34,724 nt of DNA from Armatimonadetes bacterium 55-13 (GCA_001898035.1 MKRX01000012.1:1-34724); one strand, 5' to 3'; numbered from the stretch's first letter, positions 1-10,405 are shown. Notes: generated by a model from the letters alone, not told the origin. Made by a program: numbers and translations.

Positions 1-65
1 TCATGAGCCTCCTTAACTGGAGACTCTACTAATTCAAACGATCCTCACAATGGGGGGCAGCTCAG
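1..65 (-). mobile_element. 5' end of a second IS3-type element (truncated by window edge)
   Basis: Read on the minus strand, this stretch ends in AAGGAGGCTC followed by ATG (positions 4-2), a strong ribosome binding site and start codon. It closely resembles the orfA start of the neighbouring element at 1200-1215 (AAGGAGATTC then ATG). Its outer part, TGAGCTGCCCCCCATTG on the minus strand, is laid out like the end of an IS3-family terminal repeat. I infer that another related IS lies mostly outside the window and abuts the complete element. Only about 65 bases are visible, so family and integrity cannot be judged. Confidence 0.45.
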
Positions 66-68
66 TGT

Positions 69-105
69 TGGTCTGCCCCCATTCGTGAAGACATTTTAAG
101 ATGAG
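69..105 (+). repeat. Left terminal inverted repeat of the IS3-family element
   Basis: This is a 37-base repeat beginning TGGTCTGCCCC. Its partner at 1233-1268 matches it in inverted orientation, apart from a one-base length difference and a few substitutions. The stop codon of the transposase frame (96-98) lies within it. Confidence 0.8.
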
Positions 106-902
106 ATCTCCGGGGTTGACGAAATGGGTTCTATCTGAAGTTTGGAATGGAGGGAGGGCTTAACCCGACCGGAGTTCCAGACTTGCGCGGCGACCCGAGG
201 GGGTAGATTTCCCAAACTGGAATGGGGACGAACCTCGTTGTGCCAGCGCCGCCAGATCGCAGCCTTAATCTGGGCATCAGCGACGTTTGCAAAGACCTCG
301 ACTCCCAAGTGTTCACGACGAAGCGTCGAGTGGAAAGACTCCACGAAGCCGTTTTGCCACAGCGAACCCGGAGCGACAAAGTGACTCGCCGAACCCAACT
401 CCGAGAGGAACACGGTCAAAAGCCGGGCGATGAACTCAGACCCATTGTCCGAGCGAACGAAGGCAGGAGCACTGCGTTCTTCAATAAGGCGAGCCACGAC
501 CTCGCGAACCCGGGCGGGTGTCCACCTCCAAAGCAAGGCACTCCCTGGTGAACTCGTCCATCACCGACAGGATCATGAGCTTCGAGCCATTCAGACACGC
601 ATCATGGATGAAGTCCACGCTCCAGACATGGTTCGGATGCTCGGCTTTGAGCGCGATGGAGTTACCTGTGCGTCGCTTGCGATACCGCTTCACTCGGCCA
701 AGCTTGAGTTCCCTCCAAACGCGATGCGTCCGCTTGACATTCAGCGGGTCGAACTCCTGTGTGACGAATGCATGCGCCATTCGGTAGCCCATATTGCCTT
801 CAATGGACCATCCTTGTCAGGCGCCGGATCCCGGTACGGCGCAGGGGACGATATCCCGACGATGAAGCAGGCACGTCTTGCCTTCACGAACTCAAGCATC
901 AT
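96..902 (-). pseudogene. IS3-family transposase OrfB (DDE integrase domain), frameshifted
   Basis: This is the catalytic half of an IS3-type transposase (rve integrase core). The first segment, starting at ATG 902, reads FVKARRACFIVGIS and then DKDGPLKA. The frame is lost near 790-800, where about ten expected residues before GYRMAH also seem to be missing. A second frame carries HVWSVDFIHD with the first catalytic Asp. A second shift near 500-520 leads into a third segment with VRSDNGSEF (second Asp) and NGFVESFHSTLRREHL (Glu). All three DDE residues survive, but in different frames. The lesions are read directly. The missing residues are inferred from the usual family layout. Confidence 0.85.
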
Positions 903-1203
903 CGGTTGCTCTCCCGCAGTTCGCTGGGAAGCGTCCAGGCGTTTTTTCGGAACACCTTCTTCACCGCAGATATCTCAATATCTCGCTCTGCAAGCAGGAT
1001 CTTGAACTGCTCGTTCTCGCGCTCCAACTCCCGAAGACGCTTCACGTCGTCCGTCTCCATGCCTGAATACTTGCGCTTTCACAAGTAAAGCGTGTTCTGG
1101 CTCACGCTATGGTCTCGGCAGACTTCTGCCCGCGTCTTCGGCCACTGGCCGCCTCCTGCAGAATCCGGACAATCCGCTCTTCGCTAAACTTCGACTTCTT
1201 CAT
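899..1203 (-). pseudogene. IS3-family transposase OrfA (HTH), frameshifted with internal stop
   Basis: This would be the DNA-binding OrfA partner of the IS3 transposase. The frame opens MKKSKFSEERIVRILQEAASG behind an AAGGAG ribosome binding site. It then needs a one-base shift near 1131-1142 to continue as RAEVCRDHSVSQNTLYL. The next codon, where the family has Trp (LYLWKRKYSG), is TGA at 1079-1081. The rest, a heptad-rich segment RLRELERENEQFKILLAERD, is open to a TGA at 899-901 that overlaps the orfB start. One shift plus one nonsense change make it non-functional. Confidence 0.85.
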
Positions 1204-1232
1204 GAATCTCCTTAACTTAAGGTCGAGGAAAA

Positions 1233-1268
1233 CTCATCTTAAAATATCTTCACCAACGGGGCAGACCA
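1233..1268 (-). repeat. Right terminal inverted repeat of the IS3-family element
   Basis: Inverted partner of 69-105. Read inward on the minus strand it starts TGGTCTGCCCC and ends TTTTAAGATGAG, just upstream of the orfA ribosome binding site. It marks the orfA-proximal end of the element. Confidence 0.8.
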
Positions 1269-1329
1269 GGTGATCATTCGGTCGATCGTGAACCGTGTCG
1301 TGATGATTGACCCGAGGGGAGTCTCAGAT

Positions 1330-3168
1330 TCACTGAGAATGATTGAGACAAGACTTGAGCGGCCAAAGGGTTAGGGATTTTATGAGGATGGGCCCGCCGG
1401 TGGCTTTTAGGAAGAGACCCTCCATGCTAGGTAGTGCGTAACGGGTGGAGGAGAGTTCTCCGGCGTTGACGAAGGTTTCGATGGAGCCCCGGTCGAGAAG
1501 AATCTCTACGCTCTGTATTCGATCGGTAAGGTGGCCGGTGGCGGCGCCGGAGACGAATCTATTTGGTAAGAGGACAACGGATTCGCCGCGGAGGGAGATC
1601 ACGAGGCTGGCGCCCTCGGGAATCTCCACTTCCGCTTTTAGGTGATAGAGGTCGCCGGATTCGGCGAGGGTTTGGGCGGCGCCTTCCGAGAGGCGGAGGT
1701 CTTTCCAGTTGGTGGGGGAAAGGTGGAGGGAAGCGATTTCTGGGATGGGGTTCCGGTACAAGCGAGGGCCCTTCGGCGAGGAATGAAGTGTCAGGTCACA
1801 AGGGAAACTGACTTGTTGGTTGAAGGGCATGCCCGGGAAGAAGGAGCCGCGCATCCAGGCGGCTTGGACTCTTCGGCCCTGGGGGGCATCATGCCAAGAC
1901 TGGGTGGCATAGAAGTTGGGGCCGAGGTCGCATGTCTTGCGCTCGCCTTCCTCCTTGTATTCGAATCCGTCGAAGGTTCCCACCGAGTAGACGCCATTGC
2001 CCTGGATGAGCACCCACTTCTTTTGGTTGGGATCGCCATCGAGGGGGAGTTCGAAGAAGTCGGGGCATTCGAAGGAGTTGGGGATGGGGTGGTGTTCGTC
2101 CTTCCAATGCAGAAGATCTGGGGACGTGAGGATGTGGTAGGCGCCATCTCCGTACATGATCATGACCCAGTGTCCGCCCTTCTTTGGTCCGTACCAGAAC
2201 ACCTTGGGGTCCCTTTCTGGACGGTTGAAGGTGGGGTTGCCGGGATAGCGGGTCCAGGTCCGGCCTTTGTCTAGACTGTAGGAAAGGCACTGGCTTCGGT
2301 TGTCGAACCGGGACCAGAAGGCAATCATCGGCGGATGCTTCGGATCTTTTCCTAGGCCGGAGGTGTTCTGCTCGTCTACAACGCACGTTCCAGACTGGAC
2401 TCCCGACTCCAGGGATTCCTCATAGAAGGCGGGCTCAAGTTCGGTCCAATGGATGAGGTCCTTGCTTACGGCGTGGAGCCAGCAGGTGGCCCAGCGTTGA
2501 GCGAAGAGGTGCCATTCTCCATCGTAATAGATCAGGCCGTTAAGGTCGTTGATCCAACCTTCCTGGTGTTCTTTAGGTTCCAGGCGATCCATGGTCCACT
2601 GGCGGGCGGTGAAATGGAATTGGGGGCGAAGAGGCTCTTGGTAGAGGGGCCATTTGCTGACGGGCATCCGCTCAGGGCGATCGGTCTGGACGATGCTCTC
2701 GACATTGATATGGCCCCAATCTCCGGAGGCTTGGTCGGTTATTTTTAGGGTTGCGCGCTGGCCATGCCATGGGCGGACGTCCCAGGTTTGAAGCTGTAGA
2801 TCGTCCGATCTTCGACCGGTGGCCCGCTTGACGGTCTTGCCATTGACGATGAGATCCATGCAGGTATATCCCTCGTAGTCTCCGCCGGCGATCAGGAAAG
2901 AGATGTAGTTTCGCTCAAGGGTGAATGCAGGTGAGGTGAGATGGCCCTGGGGTTTATCGCCTTCTTGTTCACTGCTGATGGTTGAACCGGCTCTGGAGCC
3001 CCGAATCTCCAGCTTGACCGCCACATCCGAATCTACGGGTCCATTCCCAAACGCCGTTCCATCCACTTTCCAGCCTCCAAAGTCGCTTTTTCCCAGTCTG
3101 GGAACTCCGATATCGGCCCGGTCCGAACCTAGCGGGCCGAGGAGCGCAGTGAGGAGGAGGGCGACCAT
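1330..3168 (-). CDS. Secreted glycoside hydrolase family 32 (levanase/fructosidase-like)
   Basis: Predicted to hydrolyse beta-fructosyl linkages (sucrose, levan or inulin type) outside the cytoplasm. The 612-aa protein starts with a short hydrophobic signal-like segment (MVALLLTALLG). Residues about 25-165 form a beta-rich N-terminal module (GGDYEGYTCMDLIVNG; DWGHINVESI), as in many bacterial GH32 enzymes of the fructan hydrolase type. The five-bladed catalytic domain follows: WINDLNG (205-211, nucleophile Asp208), RDPK (transition-state Asp320) and ECPD (acid/base Glu367), so the triad is intact. NDLNG departs from the usual NDPNG. The C-terminal beta-sandwich includes DRGSIETFVNAGE, a typical GH32 module. 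It is divergent from the ankyrin gene with 60 bp between. No strong ribosome binding site is seen, so the start is tentative. Confidence 0.9.
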   Translation of the reverse strand: MVALLLTALLGPLGSDRADIGVPRLGKSDFGGWKVDGTAFGNGPVDSDVAVKLEIRGSRAGSTISSEQEGDKPQGHLTSPAFTLERNYISFLIAGGDYEGYTCMDLIVNGKTVKRATGRRSDDLQLQTWDVRPWHGQRATLKITDQASGDWGHINVESIVQTDRPERMPVSKWPLYQEPLRPQFHFTARQWTMDRLEPKEHQEGWINDLNGLIYYDGEWHLFAQRWATCWLHAVSKDLIHWTELEPAFYEESLESGVQSGTCVVDEQNTSGLGKDPKHPPMIAFWSRFDNRSQCLSYSLDKGRTWTRYPGNPTFNRPERDPKVFWYGPKKGGHWVMIMYGDGAYHILTSPDLLHWKDEHHPIPNSFECPDFFELPLDGDPNQKKWVLIQGNGVYSVGTFDGFEYKEEGERKTCDLGPNFYATQSWHDAPQGRRVQAAWMRGSFFPGMPFNQQVSFPCDLTLHSSPKGPRLYRNPIPEIASLHLSPTNWKDLRLSEGAAQTLAESGDLYHLKAEVEIPEGASLVISLRGESVVLLPNRFVSGAATGHLTDRIQSVEILLDRGSIETFVNAGELSSTRYALPSMEGLFLKATGGPILIKSLTLWPLKSCLNHSQ

Positions 3169-3228
3169 TCGAATTTCAGCTTAGCCCGTGGTGGGTGGAC
3201 AAGTCCATTCTGGAGTAGCATCCAGGTC

Positions 3229-3822
3229 GTGAACTCCGAACTCATCGCGGCGGCCGAAGCGGGCGACTTGGCGCAGATTTCCATTCTTTTGGCGGGTGGG
3301 GCCGATATCAACCAACGGGATTCGCGGGGGAGAACCGCGGTTCTGGCGGCCACTCATGCGAAGCAGGTGGAAGCGGTTCGCACTTTGATCGAGGCGGGCG
3401 CCGATCTCGACTTACAAGATGAGCGTCGCGACAACGTTTTGCTGTATGCGGGGGCGGAGGGGCTTTTGGAGATCGTTCGGCTGGCCATCCAGGCGGGGGC
3501 GAATCCTCGGATTACCAATCGATACGGTGGGGTGGCGCTGATTCCGGCTTGCGAGCGCGGGCACTTGGATGTCGTTCGCGAGTTGCTGAACACGTCGGAC
3601 GTGGAGGTGAACCACGTCAACAACTTGGGCTGGACGGCGTTGATGGAGGCGATCGTGCTTTCCAACGGCGGGCCGGTTCACCAGGAAATCATTCGGTTGC
3701 TGATTGAGGCGGGAGCGGACGTGAACATTCCCGATAAGGAGGGTGTGAGCGCGCTTCGGCATGCCCAGGCGCGGGGTTTTCGGGAGATCGTGGCGATGCT
3801 GGAGGGGGCGGGTGGTCGTTAG
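3229..3822 (+). CDS. Ankyrin-repeat protein
   Basis: A 197-aa protein made almost entirely of ankyrin repeats, with units ending in patterns such as LLAGGADINQRDSRGRTAV, LIEAGADLDLQD, AIQAGANPRITN and LIEAGADVNIPDKEGVSAL. About five to six repeats are visible. There is no signal peptide, so it probably acts in the cytoplasm as a protein-binding scaffold; no partner can be named. The likely start is GTG at 3229. It is divergent from the GH32 gene and upstream of the DUF1905 gene on the same strand (39 bp gap), so those two could be co-transcribed. Confidence 0.85.
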   Translation: MNSELIAAAEAGDLAQISILLAGGADINQRDSRGRTAVLAATHAKQVEAVRTLIEAGADLDLQDERRDNVLLYAGAEGLLEIVRLAIQAGANPRITNRYGGVALIPACERGHLDVVRELLNTSDVEVNHVNNLGWTALMEAIVLSNGGPVHQEIIRLLIEAGADVNIPDKEGVSALRHAQARGFREIVAMLEGAGGR

Positions 3823-3861
3823 GACTAGGGTTCTTGGGCTTAAAGGGGGCATAGTAGAGAA

Positions 3862-4413
3862 GTGGAAAGAGTTCGATTCTCCGCCAACATCTTTCGTCCC
3901 GGTGGCACCGACGAGGGCGCGCCTTGGATGTTTTTGAACTTGCCTGACGATGCCAGTCAGAAGTTGCCCAGCCGCAGCATGGTTTCCGTGGAAGGGACGT
4001 TTGCGGGGACGGCGTTTTTCACCACGCTCATCCCGGATGGGAAAGGGGGGCATTGGCTAAAGGTGAAGCCGGAACTTTCTGAGGTTTCCGGAGTTCGGGC
4101 GGGCGATCTGGTTGAAGTGGAATTTACACCGATGGCGAAGGAGCCGGAGCCCGAGGTGCCGGACGACTTTCAGGAGGCGTTGGATTCCGCGCCCGAGAAA
4201 GCTCAAGAGACTTGGCGGTCGATCACTCCGCTGGCTCGGCGCGACTGGGTTTTCTGGGTGGTTTCGGGGAAGAAGGCGGAGACGCGCGTGAAGCGAATTT
4301 CTGTGGCAATCTCCAAGATGACCGCCGGAAACCGACGCCCTTGCTGTTTCGACCGGACGGGGATGTATGACAAGAGTCTGAGTAGCCCGATTCCTGATTT
4401 GGACGGCGGCTAG
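3862..4413 (+). CDS. DUF1905 and YdeI/OmpD-associated domain protein
   Basis: A 183-aa cytoplasmic protein. The N-terminal half (about 1-95) is a small beta barrel of the DUF1905 type: VRFSANIFRPGG, then PWMFLNLPDD, VSVEGTFAGTAFFTTLIPDGKGGHW and RAGDLVEVEF. The C-terminal part (about 115-160) is the YdeI/OmpD-associated helical segment: PDDFQEALDSAPEKAQETWRS, then RRDWVFWVVSGKKAETRVKRI. The two-domain arrangement is common in soil bacteria, and its biochemical role is not established. The start is GTG 3862 with a purine-rich AAAGGGGG stretch upstream. It is convergent with, and overlaps by a few bases, the gene ending at 4410. Confidence 0.85.
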   Translation: MERVRFSANIFRPGGTDEGAPWMFLNLPDDASQKLPSRSMVSVEGTFAGTAFFTTLIPDGKGGHWLKVKPELSEVSGVRAGDLVEVEFTPMAKEPEPEVPDDFQEALDSAPEKAQETWRSITPLARRDWVFWVVSGKKAETRVKRISVAISKMTAGNRRPCCFDRTGMYDKSLSSPIPDLDGG

Positions 4414-4763
4414 ACGGGGCGACCCTCGATGGCTACCACTCTGGCGAAGACGTTTTCTATTCCCACCCAGCCATTTACATGGCCCTTATTGTTCGATATC
4501 TGAAACAGCCAGCGTCCGCCTTCTTGTTTCTTTCCTGTAACGAGGTGGGTGAAGTGGCTGCCGCGAACCTTGCACCACACAATGTCTCCCTTTTGGACTT
4601 GGTCGGCGTCCGTCACAGGCGCGTATTCGCACTCCTGATTGCTATATATCTTAGGGACCATGGAGTTTCCTTTTTCTCGGAACTTCACATGCTGGCCGGA
4701 GGCTAGGCGCGCCTTGTAGGCTTCGCGACCGCGAAGCACTTCCTCTTTTCGGTTTTTAGACAT
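4410..4763 (-). CDS. Small S24/S26 (LexA/signal peptidase fold)-like protein
   Basis: A 117-aa protein. I chose ATG at 4763 because AAGGAG lies just upstream (reads GAAGGAGTCATAAGATG). After a basic N-terminus (MSKNRKEEVLRGREAYK) comes an S24/S26-like core: KFREKGNSMVPKI with the expected Ser, then QKGDIVWCKVRGSHFTHLV, and a terminal VFARVVAIEG strand. The position usually held by the general-base Lys carries His (THLV), as in the Ser/His-type members. There is no HTH domain and no membrane segment, so it is neither a classical repressor nor a standard signal peptidase. Proteolytic activity is unproven. Confidence 0.6.
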   Translation of the reverse strand: MSKNRKEEVLRGREAYKARLASGQHVKFREKGNSMVPKIYSNQECEYAPVTDADQVQKGDIVWCKVRGSHFTHLVTGKKQEGGRWLFQISNNKGHVNGWVGIENVFARVVAIEGRPV

Positions 4764-4992
4764 CTTATGACTCCTTCTCGCCGCGATCGGTCTAGGTTGT
4801 GGCGGCGTGGTTTGGTTTATCAGGGTTCCTTTCGATCGATCCCAGGTCAGGGGAGGGAGCAATGAGTTCGGAACAAGATTTTCTCGGAAGTGGCCGTTGG
4901 GCCGGTGCTTCCGATGGGTGAAATGTACCTTCTTTGCTATGGAGCGGAACGGGACGATCTATCCGCTGAAAGGTAACCTGCCATCACTGGCC

Positions 4993-5415
4993 ATGGAAAC
5001 CACGCTGTATGAACAAGTTGGTGGATTCGACCGAATCCTTGCGCTCACCGTTTGTTGGCATGAGCTCTGTTTGGCCGATCCGGGGGCGGCTCACCCTTTT
5101 GAGCATGAGCTGCATCCTCATCACGACGAGCGATTAGCGGCGTACTTGGCGGAGGCTCTGGGTGGACCTGCGCTTTATACGGCCGGATATGGGGACGAGA
5201 CGTACGTTCAGAGGCTCCATGCGGGAAATGGAGTTCATATCGAGTTGGACGAAGCCTGTTTACGGTGCTTCGATCAGGCCCTTTTGGATGTAGGCGTGCC
5301 TGCCGTTGCCGCCGAGTCATTTGCGGCTTACTTTCGAAGAGTGACAGAGGCGATGCGGATGTATGGCGATACGTCCGCGGCTGTCCCGGATGGATTACCG
5401 CTTCCGAAGGCGTAG
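4993..5415 (+). CDS. Truncated-hemoglobin-like (group II) globin
   Basis: A 140-aa heme-globin family protein, start placed at ATG 4993 (METTLYEQVGG); ATG 4939 is an in-frame alternative. The core TLYEQVGGFDRI, HPHHDERLAAYLAEALGGPALYT, YGDETYVQRLHAGNGVHIELDEACLRCFDQAL matches a globin family common in actinobacteria, with the proximal His expected in RLHAGNG. By hand comparison with mycobacterial GlbO, the usual distal Tyr B10 and Trp G8 positions appear to be Val and Cys. Oxygen or NO chemistry would therefore differ from classical trHbO. It probably acts in the cytoplasm. A short inverted repeat (5413-5436) follows its stop codon. Confidence 0.75.
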   Translation: METTLYEQVGGFDRILALTVCWHELCLADPGAAHPFEHELHPHHDERLAAYLAEALGGPALYTAGYGDETYVQRLHAGNGVHIELDEACLRCFDQALLDVGVPAVAAESFAAYFRRVTEAMRMYGDTSAAVPDGLPLPKA

Positions 5416-5436
5416 ATCGAATGTTGAGTCGATCTA
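5413..5436 (+). repeat. Short inverted repeat at the globin stop codon
   Basis: Arms TAGATCGA and TCGATCTA are separated by eight bases, and the first three bases are the globin stop codon. It can form an 8-bp hairpin but has no T-run, so it is at most a weak terminator or an operator for the next gene. Confidence 0.35.
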
Positions 5437-5493
5437 GGTTCACGGTCAATGGTCCTGATGCCCGGTCGGGACAATTGTTAATTCATTGCACCT

Positions 5494-6405
5494 GTGTCAA
5501 GATCGTGGCTTATGACCAGTTTGCTTTTTGCTGCACTTGTTTTTCAGGGTTCCACTGCTGTTTCCGGGCACACCCGTGAGGTTGCTTGCGTCGCGACCTC
5601 GCCGAAGGCGGCTTTGGCGGCGAGCGGGTCGGCGGATTTGACGGTTCGGTTATGGGATCTCGATTCGAAGAAGTTGCTCGTTTCTTTGGAAGGCCACGGT
5701 GGGGAAGTTGGGGCGGTGGCGTTTAGCCCGGACGGGAAGCTGTTGGCTTCCGGCGAGCGTTATAACAAGGTGAAGATTTGGGATGTCGCGGCTCGGAAGG
5801 AACTCCAGACCTACACCGACATTGAAGCTCCAGTTCAGAGCATCGTGTTTTCGACGGATGGCAAGCGGGTCATTGCAGCGTGTAAGGACAATGCGGTTCG
5901 GATTTGGACGGTAGGGGCCAGCGCTGGAGCCAAAAAGTTGGCCCTCAAGTATATGGCTAACGCGGTGACGGTCACTCCAGACGGAAAATCGATCATCTCG
6001 GGCGACGATGGCGGACACATTATCTTTTGGGACGCTACCACGCTCAAGCAGACTCGTGGCCTCGCTCACGGTTCGGCGGTCCGCACTCTTGCGATCTCCG
6101 GCGACGGCAAACTCCTTGCCTCTGGCGCTTGGGGAACGCTTAAAGTCTGGGATGCGGCAACGGGCAGCGAGAAGGCGTCGGCCAAGTGCGAGGCGAACTC
6201 GGTCTGCTTTGCACCGGACGGCACGAAGGTCTATGCGGGGACTCAGGACAACTTGGTGGTCTGCTTCAACACGTCGGACCTGAGTCAAGCTTGGAAGCAA
6301 GAATCTCACGATCGCCCGGTTACCGGGGTGGCCATTACCGCCGATGGGAAGACTCTGGTTTCCGGCAGCATGGATAAAACCTTGCGCCTTTGGCCGTTGA
6401 AGTAG
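5494..6405 (+). CDS. Exported WD40-repeat beta-propeller protein
   Basis: A 303-aa protein with an N-terminal signal peptide (MSRSWLMTSLLFAALVFQGSTA). About seven WD40 repeats follow, each with the SPDGKLLASG...VKIWD type pattern: LTVRLWDLDSKKLLVSLEGHGGEV, KVKIWDVAARKEL, AVRIWTVG, HIIFWDATTLKQ, TLKVWDAATG, and the closing TLRLWPLK strand. It is likely a periplasmic or secreted scaffold; no enzymatic motif is visible. I kept GTG 5494 because it gives the signal peptide a positive N-terminus; ATG 5512 is the alternative. A strong hairpin follows at 6426. Confidence 0.85.
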   Translation: MSRSWLMTSLLFAALVFQGSTAVSGHTREVACVATSPKAALAASGSADLTVRLWDLDSKKLLVSLEGHGGEVGAVAFSPDGKLLASGERYNKVKIWDVAARKELQTYTDIEAPVQSIVFSTDGKRVIAACKDNAVRIWTVGASAGAKKLALKYMANAVTVTPDGKSIISGDDGGHIIFWDATTLKQTRGLAHGSAVRTLAISGDGKLLASGAWGTLKVWDAATGSEKASAKCEANSVCFAPDGTKVYAGTQDNLVVCFNTSDLSQAWKQESHDRPVTGVAITADGKTLVSGSMDKTLRLWPLK

Positions 6406-6425
6406 GCGCGCTCAACCACTAAATG

Positions 6426-6464
6426 GCCCCCGGTTCCCATAGGAAACCGGGGGCGGTATTTTGC
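6426..6464 (+). terminator. Intrinsic terminator between WD40 gene and katG
   Basis: A perfect 10-bp stem (GCCCCCGGTT with AACCGGGGGC, 6426-6454) is followed by GGTATTTT. It sits between two convergent genes and could stop transcription from both sides, although the T-rich tail is better on the plus side. Confidence 0.75.
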
Positions 6465-6467
6465 CGT

Positions 6468-9097
<2,630 letters not shown>

Positions 9098-9103
9098 ATC
9101 GCC

Positions 9104-9112
9104 ATTATAGCA
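9104..9112 (-). promoter_or_regulatory. Extended -10 promoter of the fur-katG operon
   Basis: On the minus strand the sequence reads TGCTATAAT, a perfect consensus TATAAT preceded by TGn. The GTG start codon lies seven bases downstream, where transcription should begin, implying a leaderless transcript. There is no convincing -35 hexamer, as expected for extended -10 promoters. Confidence 0.6.
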
Positions 9113-9115
9113 TGA

Positions 9116-9136
9116 TATCTGTACAAAGTACAGATA
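9116..9136. promoter_or_regulatory. Palindromic operator upstream of fur-katG
   Basis: Perfect 9-bp arms, TATCTGTAC and GTACAGATA, are separated by AAA. The site ends three bases upstream of the extended -10, so a bound dimer would block RNA polymerase. It is not the canonical Fur box or PerR box, but its length and place suit a Fur-family dimer. Confidence 0.65.
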
Positions 9137-9227
9137 AGAGTTGGGTTCTTAAATTGGGATTCGGCAGGGAGTAGTGGGGAAGACGTATACTGGTCGCCGT
9201 CGTCACCGTGGATGGCAGTAGGTAACT

Positions 9228-10301
9228 GTGAAACGGGTCGGCATTCTTAATAGTGGGGGCGATTGCTCCGGTCTAAATGCGGTGATCGCTTCGGCGGTCA
9301 AAACGGGGCATGCGCTCGGCTACGAGCTCGTGGGATTCCTGAAAGGTTGGGAAGGAATTTTGGACCCGATGATGTACCGTGCTCTTACTCCCGAGTCCGT
9401 TCGCGGCATCAGTCATCTTGGGGGCACCATTCTGGGCACGGTGAACCATGGCCGTTTTGGGGCCAAGCAGGGAGCGGGAGACTCGCGCCGGATTCCGGCC
9501 GAGATTTTGAAGGCAGCGGCGGATAACCTCAAGAAAATCGAAATCGACGGATTGATCGTGATTGGCGGAGATGGGACGTTGAGCGGGGCGGTTCAGCTTC
9601 AGGAGCATGGGGTCAAGATCGTGGGGGTGCCGAAGACGATCGATAACGATTTGATGCTGACCGCCCGTACGTTTGGCTTTAGCACCGCCGTGCAGGTGGT
9701 GGTAGATGCGCTGGATCGCATTCATACGACGGCCACCAGCCACGAGCGTGTGATCTTTGTTGAGACGATGGGGCGTCACACGGGTTGGATTGCCTTCCGC
9801 GCAGGACTCGCCGGTGGGGCTCACGCGATATTGGTTCCGGAGTTTGAATTCAAGGTTGCGGATTTGGTCGAGTTCCTTCGGCAACGTCAGGCGATGTATC
9901 GGTCGTCGGTGATTGTGGTGGCGGAGGGGGCTCGCGTTGGGGCGAGCGAGGTCTATCAGAAGGCCGAGGCGGAACGGGAAATCAAACTCGGGGGGATTGG
10001 CAATCACCTGATGAATATGGTTGAGGCGATGGCTCCGGGTGAGTTTGAGATGCGCAACACGGTCCTGGGGCATATTCAGCGGGGAGGAACTCCCACGGCG
10101 GCCGACCGCGTGGTCGCCAAAGCCTACGGTTGCGAAGCCATGAAGGCATACCATCGAGGCGAATACGGCACGGTCGTCGCCTACGTGAACCAGCACATGG
10201 TTACCGTCCCCATCGAAGCCTGTACGGGCGCCCTCAAGGAAGTCACGAGCGACTCTCTAGAGTACGTCACGGCCCGAGACCTGGGCGTTTTCGTTCACTG
10301 A
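9228..10301 (+). CDS. pfkA: 6-phosphofructokinase (group III-like)
   Basis: Phosphorylates fructose 6-phosphate in glycolysis. The 357-aa protein has the full PFK core: LNSGGDCSGLNAVI (phosphate-binding loop), IGGDGTLSGA (113-122), VPKTIDNDL (135-142), VETMGRHTGWIA and HIQRGGTPTAADR. In the known scheme, Gly in GGDGT points to ATP and Lys in PKTIDND is typical of group III and PPi-type enzymes. This Gly/Lys combination is found in ATP-using group III enzymes, so ATP is the more likely donor, without certainty. The start is GTG 9228. It is divergent from fur-katG; the fur operator lies about 90 bp upstream and could only marginally influence it. Confidence 0.95.
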   Translation: MKRVGILNSGGDCSGLNAVIASAVKTGHALGYELVGFLKGWEGILDPMMYRALTPESVRGISHLGGTILGTVNHGRFGAKQGAGDSRRIPAEILKAAADNLKKIEIDGLIVIGGDGTLSGAVQLQEHGVKIVGVPKTIDNDLMLTARTFGFSTAVQVVVDALDRIHTTATSHERVIFVETMGRHTGWIAFRAGLAGGAHAILVPEFEFKVADLVEFLRQRQAMYRSSVIVVAEGARVGASEVYQKAEAEREIKLGGIGNHLMNMVEAMAPGEFEMRNTVLGHIQRGGTPTAADRVVAKAYGCEAMKAYHRGEYGTVVAYVNQHMVTVPIEACTGALKEVTSDSLEYVTARDLGVFVH

Positions 10302-10405
10302 TGAGGCGGGACCAGCGGAGAGGTTCCTTCCTCGTAAGTTCGGCTGGCCACTCCCTGGCATCTTGCCGCGCGTGCAGATCCGTCAAGGATGGGTATTCAT
10401 TCGTT

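Larger units (their letters stand above)
69..1268 (-). mobile_element. IS3-family insertion sequence, decayed
   Basis: An element of about 1.2 kb is bounded by imperfect inverted repeats (69-105 and 1233-1268), both starting TGGTCTGCCCC and ending ATTTTAAGATGAG when read inward. Inside, on the minus strand, are an orfA-like and an orfB-like reading frame overlapping as ATGA, the usual IS3 organisation. Both frames are broken, so this copy should not produce transposase by itself. No clear 3-4 bp target duplication is visible beside the ends, which fits an old or rearranged insertion. Confidence 0.85.

Noticed and set aside
1322-1338. Six-base inverted repeat TCTCAG/CTGAGA at the GH32 stop codon
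   Set aside because: It is too short and lacks a T-run, so it cannot be distinguished from chance.
3412-4053. Minus-strand open frame across the ankyrin and DUF1905 genes
   Set aside because: Its translation is basic and proline-rich with no motif, and it lies opposite two well-supported genes.
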